Shown here piece after piece: positions 22,773 through 31,799 of a stretch of 64,000 bases of DNA. The DNA comes from Pirellulales bacterium (GTDB lineage Bacteria > Planctomycetota > Planctomycetia > Pirellulales > Lacipirellulaceae): contig JAHBXQ010000003.1 of assembly GCA_019636345.1 (NCBI GenBank), positions 558,001 through 622,000 on the forward strand, written 5' to 3'. Made by a program: the position numbers and the translations under genes. The number at the start of each line of letters is the position of its first letter. The first letter of the stretch is position 1. Below the pieces are notes generated by a model. It did no database searches and was not told the DNA's origin. It saw only the letters and a program-made list of their open reading frames with translations.

Positions 22773-23699
22773 GTGACTGCGCGCAATCCAGCATTGATCC
22801 AAGGAATCGCCGCGGTGCTGCTGTTCGGCAGCGTGCCGGCCTGCATCCGCGCCGTCGGGCTCGACGCCGTCGCCCTGGGAATCGCTCGGCTGGCGCTGGG
22901 GGCGCTCGGCATGGCGGCGATCATGGCATTGCGCGGTCGGCCCCCGCTGGCGACCCCGGCTGGTCGCTCGGCCGAACGACTTGCGCCGTTGGCGGCCATC
23001 GGCGGCTGCTTCGGGCTCCATTGGCTGCTGTATTTTCTCAGCATCAAGCTGGCGAGCGCCTCGATCGGCGCCATCGGCTTCTCGACCTACGGCGTGCAGT
23101 TGTCGCTGATGGGCTGGGCCGCAGGGCATCCCCGCCCCGGGCTGCGGGCAATCCTTGGGGTCGCCCTGGCCATGCTGGGGAGCTGGCTCTGTCTGCCCCC
23201 GATTGGCGTCGGGACTGCGGGCGACGGCCTGCTCCTGGGTATGATTGTCGGCGTCGCCAGCGGCACGGCTTACGCCGTGTTGCCGCTCTTGCACCAGCGT
23301 TACGCGACGATCGAGCACGATGAACGGACCTGGGGGCAGTTCGCCTTCGGGTTGTGCGTGTTCTTGGCGTGCGCCCCGGCGGCTCGCGAGTGGGGCGGCC
23401 GGCCCGCCGACGTGTGGCTGGCCGTCCACCTGGGGATCGTGGTGACGCTGGTCGGCCACTTGCTGTGGGTCCGCGCCTCGACGGACTTGCCGATCCGCAT
23501 CACCGCGGTGCTGGCGTATCTGCAGTTGCCGACGGCGCTGGCCGTGAATCACTTGGTCCTCGGCGAGCATCTGACGCCAAGAATGCTCGTCGGTGCGGGG
23601 TGCATCGTCGCTGCGAACGCGCTCGCGCTGGGGGGACGCCGCTCTGCGACCGCCGACGCCAATTCCACAAGCAGCGTCGAACCGGCGCCGGAGCTTTGA
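22773..23699 (+). CDS. EamA/DMT-family transporter
   Basis: 308 residues, about ten predicted membrane helices in two repeats of five, as in the EamA (DMT) family: ALIQGIAAVLLFGSVPACIR, then YFLSIKLASASIGAIGFSTY in the first half, and GMIVGVASGTAYAVLPLLHQ and ITAVLAYLQLPTALAVNHLV in the second. It exports or imports a small metabolite; the substrate is unknown. GTG 22773 is preferred over the longer frame because it has AGGG 8 bases upstream and avoids overlap with the PEP-CTERM gene. Confidence 0.85.
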   Translation: MTARNPALIQGIAAVLLFGSVPACIRAVGLDAVALGIARLALGALGMAAIMALRGRPPLATPAGRSAERLAPLAAIGGCFGLHWLLYFLSIKLASASIGAIGFSTYGVQLSLMGWAAGHPRPGLRAILGVALAMLGSWLCLPPIGVGTAGDGLLLGMIVGVASGTAYAVLPLLHQRYATIEHDERTWGQFAFGLCVFLACAPAAREWGGRPADVWLAVHLGIVVTLVGHLLWVRASTDLPIRITAVLAYLQLPTALAVNHLVLGEHLTPRMLVGAGCIVAANALALGGRRSATADANSTSSVEPAPEL

Positions 23700-23910
23700 A
23701 TGAGCCGTTCGCGTCCCCGGTTGGCTCGCTGCCGTTCACGTCGGCGACGATCTTGCACCACGCTCCGATTCGCGGATCGCGCTCGCCAATGAGATTCGAC
23801 GAGCTGCGTTTCAATCCACGACCGACCGAGCGAGCGCCGCTCCCTGCGTTCGAAGAAGACCTTCAACGTCAGCAAGGTCCTTGCGACGAAACAACTGCGA
23901 TCGCCCAGGG

Positions 23911-24591
23911 CTATCGGACCACGGCGATCGCGAAGCCGTCGTAACCCTTGCTGCCGACGGTTTGCAACGCCGTGGCGTCGACGCGCGGCTCGGCGGCGAG
24001 CAGCTCGTTGAGGCGGCGCACCCCGTGGACGCTCGCATCGTCGCCGTCGGCGTCGATCACCGCCCCTTCGCGCACGACGTTGTCGACGACGATCATGCTC
24101 CCCGGGCGGCTTAGCCGCAGCGCCCACATGAAGTAGTCCGGGTTGCGCGGCTTGTCGGCGTCGATGAACACGAGGTCGAATGGTCCGCGACCTTCCGCGG
24201 CAAGCCGGGGCAAGACGTCAAGCGCGGGGCCGCGTCGCAATTCAATCGCTTCGGCCATGCCGGCGCGAACGAAATTCGCCTCCGCGACCTCGGCGTGCTT
24301 GGCGTCGATCTCCAGGGTCGTCACCCGGCCTCCGGGCGCTAGGCCGCGGGCGAGCCAAATCGTGCTGTACCCGCCGAGCGTGCCGACTTCCAGAATCGAC
24401 CGGGCGCCGATTGCACGCGCCATGAGCATCAGGAACTTCCCCTGATTCGGCGACACGCTGATCGGCGGCAAGCCCGCCTCGTGACACGCGGCCAGCGCCG
24501 CGTCCAGCACGGGATCCGACGCCCCCAGCGCCGCGACGAGGTAATCCTCGACGGCCGTCCAACGCTCTTGCGAGTCGGCAAAGTCGCTCAT
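23911..24591 (-). CDS. SAM-dependent O-methyltransferase (class I, catechol-type)
   Basis: 226 residues. The family block is PNQGKFLMLMARAIGARSIL, then EVGTLGGYSTIWLARGL (SAM motif I) and FDLVFIDADKPRNPDYFMW, with VVDNVVREGAV as the metal-binding DN. These are hallmarks of O-methyltransferase family 3 (caffeoyl-CoA/catechol type), a cytoplasmic, divalent-metal enzyme. ATG 24591 is taken as start; the longer frame has no site. It lies downstream of nrdJ on the same strand across a hairpin at 24775-24810. Confidence 0.88.
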   Translation of the reverse strand: MSDFADSQERWTAVEDYLVAALGASDPVLDAALAACHEAGLPPISVSPNQGKFLMLMARAIGARSILEVGTLGGYSTIWLARGLAPGGRVTTLEIDAKHAEVAEANFVRAGMAEAIELRRGPALDVLPRLAAEGRGPFDLVFIDADKPRNPDYFMWALRLSRPGSMIVVDNVVREGAVIDADGDDASVHGVRRLNELLAAEPRVDATALQTVGSKGYDGFAIAVVR

Positions 24592-24774
24592 CGCTTGTCC
24601 GTCCCGAAACGGGCCTCGCTCATCGACCGACCACGCCAAAAAAACGCCGCCGAGATCGCCTTTCGGCGAACCCGGCGACGATTGTCCGTTGGCGTTCGAA
24701 TGGAAAAAAACAGCTGCTCGCGGGCGTCAATGCCCTGGGCGTCCTGCGACGAGCAGCCATGGAAGGAATTGAGT

Positions 24775-24810
24775 CCCCCGGTCAATGATCGGAGGCTCAA
24801 TGACCGGGGG
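24775..24810. repeat. CCCCCGGTCA hairpin repeat behind nrdJ
   Basis: CCCCCGGTCA (24775-24784) is inverted at 24801-24810 with a 16-base loop that contains a decayed second copy (TCAATGATCGGAGGCTCAATG). It lies just after the nrdJ stop at 24835 and could act as its terminator, though no T-run follows. It belongs to the same family as 12333-12355 and 48116-48143. Confidence 0.6.
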
Positions 24811-24834
24811 CTAAGCGGCCCGTGGTCGAATGCG

Positions 24835-27800
24835 TCATGAACACCCCATGCTGTTGCCGCAATTGTGGCACAGATAGCAGTTGCCGTTGCGAACGGTGAT
24901 CGCCCCGCAGTTGTCGCACGCGGGGGCGTCGGTCTGGAAGCCGGCGAACTGCTCGCTGCGAGCGTTGCCGCCGGCGCCATCGGTCTTCACCATCACGCCG
25001 GCCCGTTCGAGCAGCTTGCTGGAATAGATCGACTTGACCTCGGCCAGCTTGGCATGGGCGCCGTTGCCGTTCGAGCCATGACCGTTTGAGCCGTTGCCGT
25101 TGGTTCCATGACCGTTCTTGGCGTGGGCGCCGTTGGTCGGGGCGGACGCCTTGGCCGCGGATTGGGGCCCTTCCGACTTCTGACCGCTGACTTCTTGTCC
25201 CTTCACAGGCCCGCCGTCCTTCTTGGCGACGGGCTTCGACTCAGAGAGGCCGGAGTCCTCCGTGGTCGGGCTCGGGGACGAGCCGGAGCCCTCGGGGTCG
25301 ATCCCCAGGCTCGCCTCCTTGTAGCCGGGGAGGAACTGCATCCCCAGCCACCGAAAGATGTAATCGATCAGGCTCTTGGCGATGCGGATGTCCGGGTTCT
25401 TGGTGAAGCCCTGCGGCTCGAACCGCATGTGGCTGAACTTGCGGACGTAATCCTGCAGCGGCACGCCGTACTGCAGACTCATCGACACGGCTGTGCCGAA
25501 GGCGTCCATCAGCCCGCCTACGGTCGAGCCTTCCTTGGCCATCGTGATGAACAACTCGCCGGGACGTCCGTCGGGGTACAGACCCACGGTGACGTATCCC
25601 TCGTGGCCGGCCACGTTGAACTTGTGGGTGAGCGACGAGCGGGTGTCGGGGAGTCGTTCACGGCGCGGCTTGGCGGCGGCGGCCTCTTTGTCTTTGGCCT
25701 TGTCTCCCTCGGTGCTCGTGGACAGCGGTTGGCTTTCCTTCGAGCCGTCGCGGTAGATCGCCAAGGCCTTGAGCCCCAGCTTCCAACCGTCCGTGTACGC
25801 CTCGGCGATCTCCTCGGGGGTCGTGTCCCGCGGCATGTTGACCGTCTTCGAGATGGCGCCCGACAGGAACGGCTGGGCGGCGGCCATCATCGTGACGTGG
25901 GCCTTCCACGGGATGCTGCGCGTGCCGTTGCGCGGCTGGAACGCACAGTCGAACACGTTGAGATGCTCGGGCTTGAGATCCGCGGCGCCTTCGATCGTGT
26001 CTTCCTTCTCGATGTCGTCGAGAATTCCCTCGATCTGCGGCTGATCGTAGCCCAGATTCTTCAGCGCCGCGGGCACGGTGCGGTTGACGATCTTCAGCAT
26101 GCCGCCGCCGGCGAGCTGCTTGTACTTCACCAGGGCGATGTCCGGCTCAATGCCGGTCGTGTCGCAATCCATCATGAAGCTGATCGTGCCGGTCGGGGCG
26201 AGCACAGTCGCCTGGGCGTTGCGGAAGCCGTGCACGGCGCCGGCGGCCAGCACCTCGTCCCACAGGCCGCGGGCCGCGTCGACCAGATACGCCGGGCACT
26301 CGGGCTTGATCGCCTCGACGGCATCGCGATGCATCTTCATCACCCGCAGCATCGGGTCGCGGTTCTCCTGATACCGAGCAAACGGGCCGACCGCCTCGGC
26401 CAGTTCGGCGCTGGTCAGATTGGCGGCGCCGTGGAGCAAGGCGGTGATCGCCCCGCACATGCCGCGGCCGGCGTCGCTGTCGTAGGCGACGCCGTTGGAC
26501 ATCAGCAGGCTGCCCAGGTTCGAGTAGCCCAGCCCCAGCGGGCGGAACAGGTGGCTGTTCCGCGCGATGTCGGGGGTCGGGTAGCTGGCGTGATCGACCA
26601 GAATTTCCTGGGCGATGAAGAACACCCGGCAGGCGGCCGTAAATCTCTTGGAGTCGAACGCGCCGTCCCCTTTGCGGAACTTCATCAAGTTGATGCTCGA
26701 CAAGTTGCACGCCGTGTCGTCGAGGAACATGTACTCGCTGCACGGGTTGCTGGCGTTGATCCGGCCGCTGTTGGGGCAGGTGTGCCAGTTGTTGATCGTC
26801 GTGTCGTACTGCACGCCGGGGTCGCCGCAGTGCCATGCGCAGTCGGCCATCCGGCTGAGCACCTCGCGGGCCGGGTAGGTCGGCCCTTCGCGGTTCGGGT
26901 CGGTCACCCAGCGGGTCGTCCAGTTTTCGTCCCGCTGGACCGCCTGCATGAAGTCGTCGGTGACGCGAACCGAGAGATTCGCGTTTTGGAACATGATCGA
27001 GCTGTAGGCTTCGCCGTTGAAGTTGGCCTCGTAGCCCCCTTTTTCAATCAGCACGCGGGCCTTTTGCTCTTCCTTCCACTTGCACTCGATGAATTCCATG
27101 ACGTCGGGGTGCCAGACCTTGATCGACTGCATCTTGGCGGCGCGGCGAGTCTTGCCCCCCGACTTCACCACCGCGGCGATCTGGTCGTAGACCCGCATAA
27201 ACGACAACGGGCCGCTGGGCCGTCCGCCGCCCGAAAGCTTCTCGCGATGCGACCGCAGCGTCGACAGGTCGGTTCCCGTGCCGCTGCCGAACTTGAACAG
27301 CATCGCCTCGGCCCGGGCCAACTCCATGATGTCTTCCATGTTGTCATCCACGTGTTGGATGAAACAGGCCGACCCCTGGGGATATTCATACGGGTTCTCG
27401 GGCTGCACGACCTCCTGCTGCCGCTCGTCCCACCGCCAGTTGCACTTGTCGCCGCTGACGCCGTACTGGTGATACAAGCCCACGTTGAACCACACGGGCG
27501 AGTTGAACGCCCCGTGCTGGTGGAGGCACAGCCACGCCAGATCGCGGTAGAACCGCTCGCCGTCCTCGGCGCTGGCGAAGTAGCCGTCCTCGAGCCCCCA
27601 GTCGGCGATCGTCCGCGCGACGCGGTGGACCAGTTGCCGTACGCTGTGTTCGCGTTCCGGCGAGCCGACTTCGCCGTAGAAGTACTTGCTGCAGATGACG
27701 TTCGTGGCGAGCTGCGACCAGAACGAAGGGACCTCGCAGTTGGTCTGCTCGAACAGCACCTCGCCGTTCTCCCCCTTGATGGCGGAGGTGCGAGTCTCCC

Positions 27801-27930
27801 ACTCGACCGTCGAGAAGGGATCGGCGACCCCCTCGGGACAGAAGGTGCGGTCGATCTTCACCCGGCCGTGGAACTTCTTGGGGCCAGGGGCGGCTTGACG
27901 CTCAATCGAAGTCTCGGCAACAGCGGCCAT
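24835..27930 (-). CDS. nrdJ: Adenosylcobalamin-dependent (class II) ribonucleotide reductase
   Basis: 1031 residues. Makes deoxyribonucleotides from ribonucleotides with or without oxygen, using B12 to make the thiyl radical. Active-site region: NPCSEYMFLDDTACNLSSIN, and FGSGTGTDLSTLRS earlier. The C-terminus has the zinc-like CDNCGAITVRNGNCYLCHNC ending in CGNSMGCS. Before it runs a low-complexity linker rich in Asn-Gly-His (around residues 930-965, NGHGTNGNGSNGHG). The ATG at 27930 has an AGGAGG site at 27938-27943, 7 bases upstream. Two NrdR boxes lie 150-230 bp upstream. Confidence 0.95.
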   Translation of the reverse strand: MAAVAETSIERQAAPGPKKFHGRVKIDRTFCPEGVADPFSTVEWETRTSAIKGENGEVLFEQTNCEVPSFWSQLATNVICSKYFYGEVGSPEREHSVRQLVHRVARTIADWGLEDGYFASAEDGERFYRDLAWLCLHQHGAFNSPVWFNVGLYHQYGVSGDKCNWRWDERQQEVVQPENPYEYPQGSACFIQHVDDNMEDIMELARAEAMLFKFGSGTGTDLSTLRSHREKLSGGGRPSGPLSFMRVYDQIAAVVKSGGKTRRAAKMQSIKVWHPDVMEFIECKWKEEQKARVLIEKGGYEANFNGEAYSSIMFQNANLSVRVTDDFMQAVQRDENWTTRWVTDPNREGPTYPAREVLSRMADCAWHCGDPGVQYDTTINNWHTCPNSGRINASNPCSEYMFLDDTACNLSSINLMKFRKGDGAFDSKRFTAACRVFFIAQEILVDHASYPTPDIARNSHLFRPLGLGYSNLGSLLMSNGVAYDSDAGRGMCGAITALLHGAANLTSAELAEAVGPFARYQENRDPMLRVMKMHRDAVEAIKPECPAYLVDAARGLWDEVLAAGAVHGFRNAQATVLAPTGTISFMMDCDTTGIEPDIALVKYKQLAGGGMLKIVNRTVPAALKNLGYDQPQIEGILDDIEKEDTIEGAADLKPEHLNVFDCAFQPRNGTRSIPWKAHVTMMAAAQPFLSGAISKTVNMPRDTTPEEIAEAYTDGWKLGLKALAIYRDGSKESQPLSTSTEGDKAKDKEAAAAKPRRERLPDTRSSLTHKFNVAGHEGYVTVGLYPDGRPGELFITMAKEGSTVGGLMDAFGTAVSMSLQYGVPLQDYVRKFSHMRFEPQGFTKNPDIRIAKSLIDYIFRWLGMQFLPGYKEASLGIDPEGSGSSPSPTTEDSGLSESKPVAKKDGGPVKGQEVSGQKSEGPQSAAKASAPTNGAHAKNGHGTNGNGSNGHGSNGNGAHAKLAEVKSIYSSKLLERAGVMVKTDGAGGNARSEQFAGFQTDAPACDNCGAITVRNGNCYLCHNCGNSMGCS

Positions 27931-28080
27931 GACAGAACCTCCTGTCGAAAAGGACGGGCATCCTTACCAATGTACACACGTACACATCTAACGCAATCAC
28001 GATCGGCTTCGTCGCCAGGTCGTCTGAAGTCAGTCTCCAGGGGCGCTTGGGCCTTTCCTGTCAAACAGAAAGCGGCCCAG

Positions 28081-28096
28081 GCACTAGATTTTGTTG
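28081..28096 (-). promoter_or_regulatory. NrdR box, proximal
   Basis: Minus-strand reading CAACAAAATCTAGTGC matches the NrdR consensus ACACWATATCTAGTGT in the conserved right half (ATCTAGTG) with changes at the left end. It lies ~150 bp upstream of nrdJ, 63 bp from the distal box. NrdR is the Zn-ATP-cone repressor of ribonucleotide reductase genes. Confidence 0.65.
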
Positions 28097-28143
28097 GCGT
28101 TATCTGAAAACCCCGGGATCGGCGGAGTCGGGAAGCGATAAAA

Positions 28144-28159
28144 CCACTAGATATTGTGT
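28144..28159 (-). promoter_or_regulatory. NrdR box, distal
   Basis: Minus-strand reading ACACAATATCTAGTGG differs from the NrdR consensus at the final base only. It pairs with the box at 28081-28096; start-to-start spacing is 63 bp, close to six helical turns, so both faces would line up, as NrdR binding needs. Confidence 0.8.
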
Positions 28160-28257
28160 TCGATGCCCATCAAAACAACTATATCCGGTGACTCGCGGGG
28201 TGTGATGATACCCTGATCGGTTCGGCCGTCAAACCAAGTTTTGTGTTTTTTATAAGT

Positions 28258-28299
28258 CGCTAGCACACAACAGGTTGTGGAGAGTGTTAACTGCTAGCG
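28258..28299. other. Nested hairpin element upstream of nrdJ
   Basis: Outer arms CGCTAGCA (28258-28265) and TGCTAGCG (28292-28299) pair over 8 bp; inside the left half CACAAC (28266-28271) pairs with GTTGTG (28274-28279). It lies ~330 bp upstream of nrdJ and just above the NrdR boxes. Function unknown: a structured leader, a small RNA or an operator are all possible. A 31-codon frame at 28319-28414 follows it but lacks support. Confidence 0.5.
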
Positions 28300-28525
28300 T
28301 GGAGGGCGCGAAGGAATTATGAAGACACGTAACTTCTTCGCCAGAAATGGTTTGGGGAAATCAATCGCGTCTGATGCGGGATTGTCCTCAAAGAAGTCAA
28401 GAAGTCTCCGTTGAAGGCAACATGCAGCCCCCTATGTGATGCAGACTGCGTAGACTCGCGCAGGGTGAGGCGCCGGCGGCCGCATCAGGGGGCCGTTTGC
28501 ACGAGCAGGGCTGGCATGCCCCCCC

Positions 28526-28568
28526 AAAAAAACTCCGCAGGGAATGCGCGCTGGCATTCCCTGCGGAG
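28526..28568 (-). terminator. Intrinsic terminator of the PEP-CTERM gene
   Basis: On the minus strand a perfect 15 bp stem (CTCCGCAGGGAATGC / GCATTCCCTGCGGAG, at 28533-28547 and 28554-28568) with a 6-base loop is followed by seven Ts (plus-strand A run 28526-28532). It is 40 bp after the stop of the gene at 28609. This is the clearest rho-independent terminator in the window. Confidence 0.9.
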
Positions 28569-28608
28569 CAGGTGCATCGAGGCATAAAAATTCTACGGCG
28601 AAAACTGA

Positions 28609-29616
28609 CTAGGCGCAGCGTCCGCGGCGTCGGACGCTCCAAAGGCTGGCAAGGACGAGCCCCGCCAGGACCGCCGACGTCGGCTCGGGGACCGGGGCCG
28701 TGAAGCTGAAGTCATCGAAGTAGTTCTTGCCGCCCGTGCCCGCGAACAGGCCGTCTTCGAGCTGCCAACGAAGGATCGTCAGATCGTTCAGGGGCGAACC
28801 GAGCGAAGTGCCCGTCGGGACGAGGTTGTTCCACGTATTCGCCGAGACGTCGAAATAGTCGAGCGAGAACGTGTCGTTGGTCAAGTCAATCGTCGTCCGT
28901 ACGCCGTCCCAGTCGGCGGCATCGGCGATGAAGGGAGTCGCGTTCCAGGGGTCGGTGGGGTTTTTGCGCCAAGTGACCGCGTTGTCGCGGGCATAGCCCC
29001 ACTCGAAGCCGACGTTCCCCAGGCTGTCCTTGAACGACAACGTGAATTTGTCCTTCGAGGGGGCGCCCGACGGATCAGGCGTATCGCCCGGGTTGGGGCA
29101 GAAGTAGAACTCGACGTCGACCGTACCCGCGACGACCGACGCCGGGGCGATGCCGCCAAAGTCGTACGAGTCAATCGAGTACTCGTAGATCATTGGCCCG
29201 GTCCCCAGCGGGGTGTCGTTGCGGATGGCCAAGTTCTGCCCGTCGCCGTTGCGTCCGGGGAAGTGGCCGCCGAGCAGATAGGCGCCGACGCCGTTGGCGC
29301 CGCTGGAAAGCGGATAGGGGGGGCCGCCGGAAAGATAGGCGGCGCGGTCTACAGGATTGGTGAACGTGGCGCCGACGGGACTGATCAGCTTCCACAGCCC
29401 GGTGTCGGCGGGAAGTTGAGTGAACGAGCCGCCGCCCGCGTTAGCGCCGTACTGACCGGCGTTGTGGTGCGAGACCTCGCCCCAGGCGGATCCGTAAAAA
29501 GCTTGATAGCCGTCGTTCGCGGTGAAGCTGCCCAAGTAAGCCTGCGCAGCGGGAGCAGCGCCGACGCCGACGACAAACGCCGTCAGCGCGCACCTAGCCA
29601 AGTTGTGTCGTTTCAT
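28609..29616 (-). CDS. Secreted PEP-CTERM protein
   Basis: 335 residues. Starts MKRHNLARCALTAFVVGVG, a signal peptide cleaved near AAQA. The C-terminus is VPEPTSAVLAGLVLASLWSV followed by a basic end, the PEP-CTERM sorting signal. The body (YLGSFTANDGYQAFYGSAWG and the following) is beta-rich and Gly/Asn-rich and has no enzyme motif. The gene has its own terminator. The frame runs further upstream, but that stretch is not protein-like and the ATG at 29616 has a GAGG site ~9 bases away. Confidence 0.85.
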   Translation of the reverse strand: MKRHNLARCALTAFVVGVGAAPAAQAYLGSFTANDGYQAFYGSAWGEVSHHNAGQYGANAGGGSFTQLPADTGLWKLISPVGATFTNPVDRAAYLSGGPPYPLSSGANGVGAYLLGGHFPGRNGDGQNLAIRNDTPLGTGPMIYEYSIDSYDFGGIAPASVVAGTVDVEFYFCPNPGDTPDPSGAPSKDKFTLSFKDSLGNVGFEWGYARDNAVTWRKNPTDPWNATPFIADAADWDGVRTTIDLTNDTFSLDYFDVSANTWNNLVPTGTSLGSPLNDLTILRWQLEDGLFAGTGGKNYFDDFSFTAPVPEPTSAVLAGLVLASLWSVRRRGRCA

Positions 29617-29851
29617 GAGCCGCGACCTCGAAGAAGTTGGAGCACCGCTTGGGGATAAGCCGAGAGTGAACGGCAGAGGAGTTCTCCGAACCGCGGCGAT
29701 GCGAGCGCGTTTCGGTTCGTACGTCAGACTAAATCCCCTGTCGCCGAACGCAAGCGTTGGCCGCGCAATTCTCCTTCGAATCAACGCAGGTTGCCGCCAA
29801 GAGTCGATTGCCGTCGTGTACAGCTTCTGGACATCGGCGCCTGGGAAGGAA

Positions 29852-31540
29852 TTACCGCCCCAAACGCAGTCGTGCGAACAAGATCGAAAGCGCGATTCCA
29901 AGCAACGAGATCGCCGTCGGTTCAGGCGCGGCGAACGACGTCGTACTCTCAAGGGACGGGGGCTGCGAAAGGTCGAGACTGAAATTGAACTGCCATGCTG
30001 GCAGATCGAACCGGTCGACCTTTCCGTCGCGGTTGGCGTCGCCGACGGGAGTCGAGGTGAAGCTGAACGTGCCGAACTCGCGCTGCCAAGCGAGGAAGTC
30101 GCCGCCATCGACGCGGAGGTCGCCGTCGACGTCGCCGAGGAAAGAGGTCGCCGTGCGGCGATCGACTAGCAGTTCGACCTCGCTCGCTCCGGGAACGGCG
30201 AACTCCTGGCGTCCGGCAGCAAGCTCGACAGCGGCGATCTCGGTCCACTGCGGGGCCGTCCCCAGTCGGGCCACGACCCGATACCGCCCGGGGTTCGTCA
30301 CCTCGACTTCCCAGGCGCCTGGGTTCCCGGCGACTGCGGCGGCAACCGTCGGCAGGGGGCGATGATCGGCCGCGAAGTAGGGATTCGCCGCGTGCCCCGT
30401 CGTTGCTACGTCGTAGAAGGCCGTCAGTTGCGGTCCGTACAAGTCGCGGACTCCCGCGCTGTACCACAGGCTGTGTCCTGCAGCCCCCTCGGTCCGCGAG
30501 CGCTCGATCATTTGCTGCAGATCGGCGTACGGGGTGGCGGACGAGGACGGGTTGATCCGCAGTCCGAATACCAACTTGTCGAGACCGTCAGGTTTGAACG
30601 GGTTTACCTGAGCATTGGCGATCGAATTGAACGCCGAAATCGTCTCGCGATACATCTGCACGGCGAACTCGTCGAAGACGCCTTGCGTCTCCCACGCCGG
30701 CCAATCGGCGTTGTAGTTGGTCGTCGAGAACGTCGTGATCGACGGCGAGATCGAAACCATCAACTCCGGTCGGGCGGTTTTCACGGCTTGGTACAACTCG
30801 GCCGCGAACGAGGTCACTTGCTGGCGTCGCCACTGATTGAACTGGGAGTTCGACGAGGTCGGCGCAGGGTTCCCGGTTTGCGCCGTGTAGAGCCCGATCG
30901 TCGTCGCGTCGAACCCGAAGTTCGCCGGCCATGCCATGTGATCGTCGAACTGAATGCCGTCGAAGTCGTATCGCCGGACGGCTTCAAGCGTCATGTCGAT
31001 GACGAACTGCCGCACCTCGGGGATCGCAACGTTCATGTAGGCGAACCCGCCGTTCGTGCCGTCGGCGTATTGGCCCGACTGGTTCTGCAACAGCCAGCCG
31101 CGCTCCTTCATGTAGCTTGAGAGCGGGTTGTTGGGATTGCCCCCCGTGCCGATGAATTGGGTCATCACGCCGTACTCGAACCAACCGTAGTACGCCATCC
31201 CGTTGCGATGGGCCTGAATGAGCGTCTCTTGCACCAAGTCGCGCGACGCACCGATGGTCGGGTTGCGGTCGGTCGTGCCGATCAGGTTCCGCAGCGTTTG
31301 CGAGGGGAAATTCGTATAGCCGTTTTTCCAGGTCTCGACGTACACGGTGTTGAGCCCGATGGCGCGCAGGTCGCGCATCACCGTCGCCGTGTTGACCCCG
31401 GTGCGAATGTGGTCCTCGTTGGTCGTGGTGAGCCATGTGCCGCGGACCTCCGGCGGGGACGCCGGAGCCGGGACTGTTCCCGCGAACAGCGTCGCGGTGC
31501 AGACTGCCGCGCAGAGCGTTCGACTCGTCATGGAGTGCAT
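29852..31540 (-). CDS. Secreted GHL10 (glycosyl hydrolase-like) protein with dockerin repeats and PEP-CTERM tail
   Basis: 562 residues. Signal peptide (start MHSMTSRTLCAAVCTATLFA), then a GHL10 (PF02638-like) TIM barrel: RGTWLTTTNEDHIRTG, GLNTVYVETWKNGYTNFPSQ and YDFDGIQFDDHMAWP. After a linker come two calcium-binding dockerin-like loops, GDVDGDLRVDGGDFLAWQRE and GDANRDGKVDRFDLPAWQF, then APEPTAISLLGIALSILFAR as a PEP-CTERM tail. Likely acts on a polysaccharide at the cell surface; substrate unknown. The start may be ATG 31540 or the ATG three codons later. Both the family architecture and the tail are planctomycete-typical. Confidence 0.85.
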   Translation of the reverse strand: MHSMTSRTLCAAVCTATLFAGTVPAPASPPEVRGTWLTTTNEDHIRTGVNTATVMRDLRAIGLNTVYVETWKNGYTNFPSQTLRNLIGTTDRNPTIGASRDLVQETLIQAHRNGMAYYGWFEYGVMTQFIGTGGNPNNPLSSYMKERGWLLQNQSGQYADGTNGGFAYMNVAIPEVRQFVIDMTLEAVRRYDFDGIQFDDHMAWPANFGFDATTIGLYTAQTGNPAPTSSNSQFNQWRRQQVTSFAAELYQAVKTARPELMVSISPSITTFSTTNYNADWPAWETQGVFDEFAVQMYRETISAFNSIANAQVNPFKPDGLDKLVFGLRINPSSSATPYADLQQMIERSRTEGAAGHSLWYSAGVRDLYGPQLTAFYDVATTGHAANPYFAADHRPLPTVAAAVAGNPGAWEVEVTNPGRYRVVARLGTAPQWTEIAAVELAAGRQEFAVPGASEVELLVDRRTATSFLGDVDGDLRVDGGDFLAWQREFGTFSFTSTPVGDANRDGKVDRFDLPAWQFNFSLDLSQPPSLESTTSFAAPEPTAISLLGIALSILFARLRLGR

Positions 31541-31799
31541 CGGACCGGCCGGGGGGAGAGTGCGGCGACAGGAATCGAGCGGGGCCTCGGATCAGGCGCC
31601 CGCGCCCCGCGAACAGACCAGCGGTGCGACCGAAGTCTCAGACGCGGAATGTTTCAGCCTAACACGATTCTGAGCGAAGCTTGGTCTGTCGACCGTCTGG
31701 CTGAAAAGGTTTTGCGCGAACGCTCGATCCACGTGCGCGTTCAGTGGACTGAATGCGCACGCTTGAGCGAGAACGCTAAAAGCGCAGCCTGACGCGAAG

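Noticed and set aside
25108-28107. Open frame of 999 codons opposite nrdJ
   Set aside because: Composition is shadow-like (Arg, His, Gly, Leu-rich) and nrdJ on the other strand is certain.
28319-28414. 31-codon small frame with a nearby AAGGA
   Set aside because: Spacing to the ATG is too short and the peptide has no support; kept only as a note.
27931-28600. Cobalamin riboswitch upstream of nrdJ
   Set aside because: No B12-box-like core was seen; the gap is explained better by NrdR boxes and a separate hairpin.
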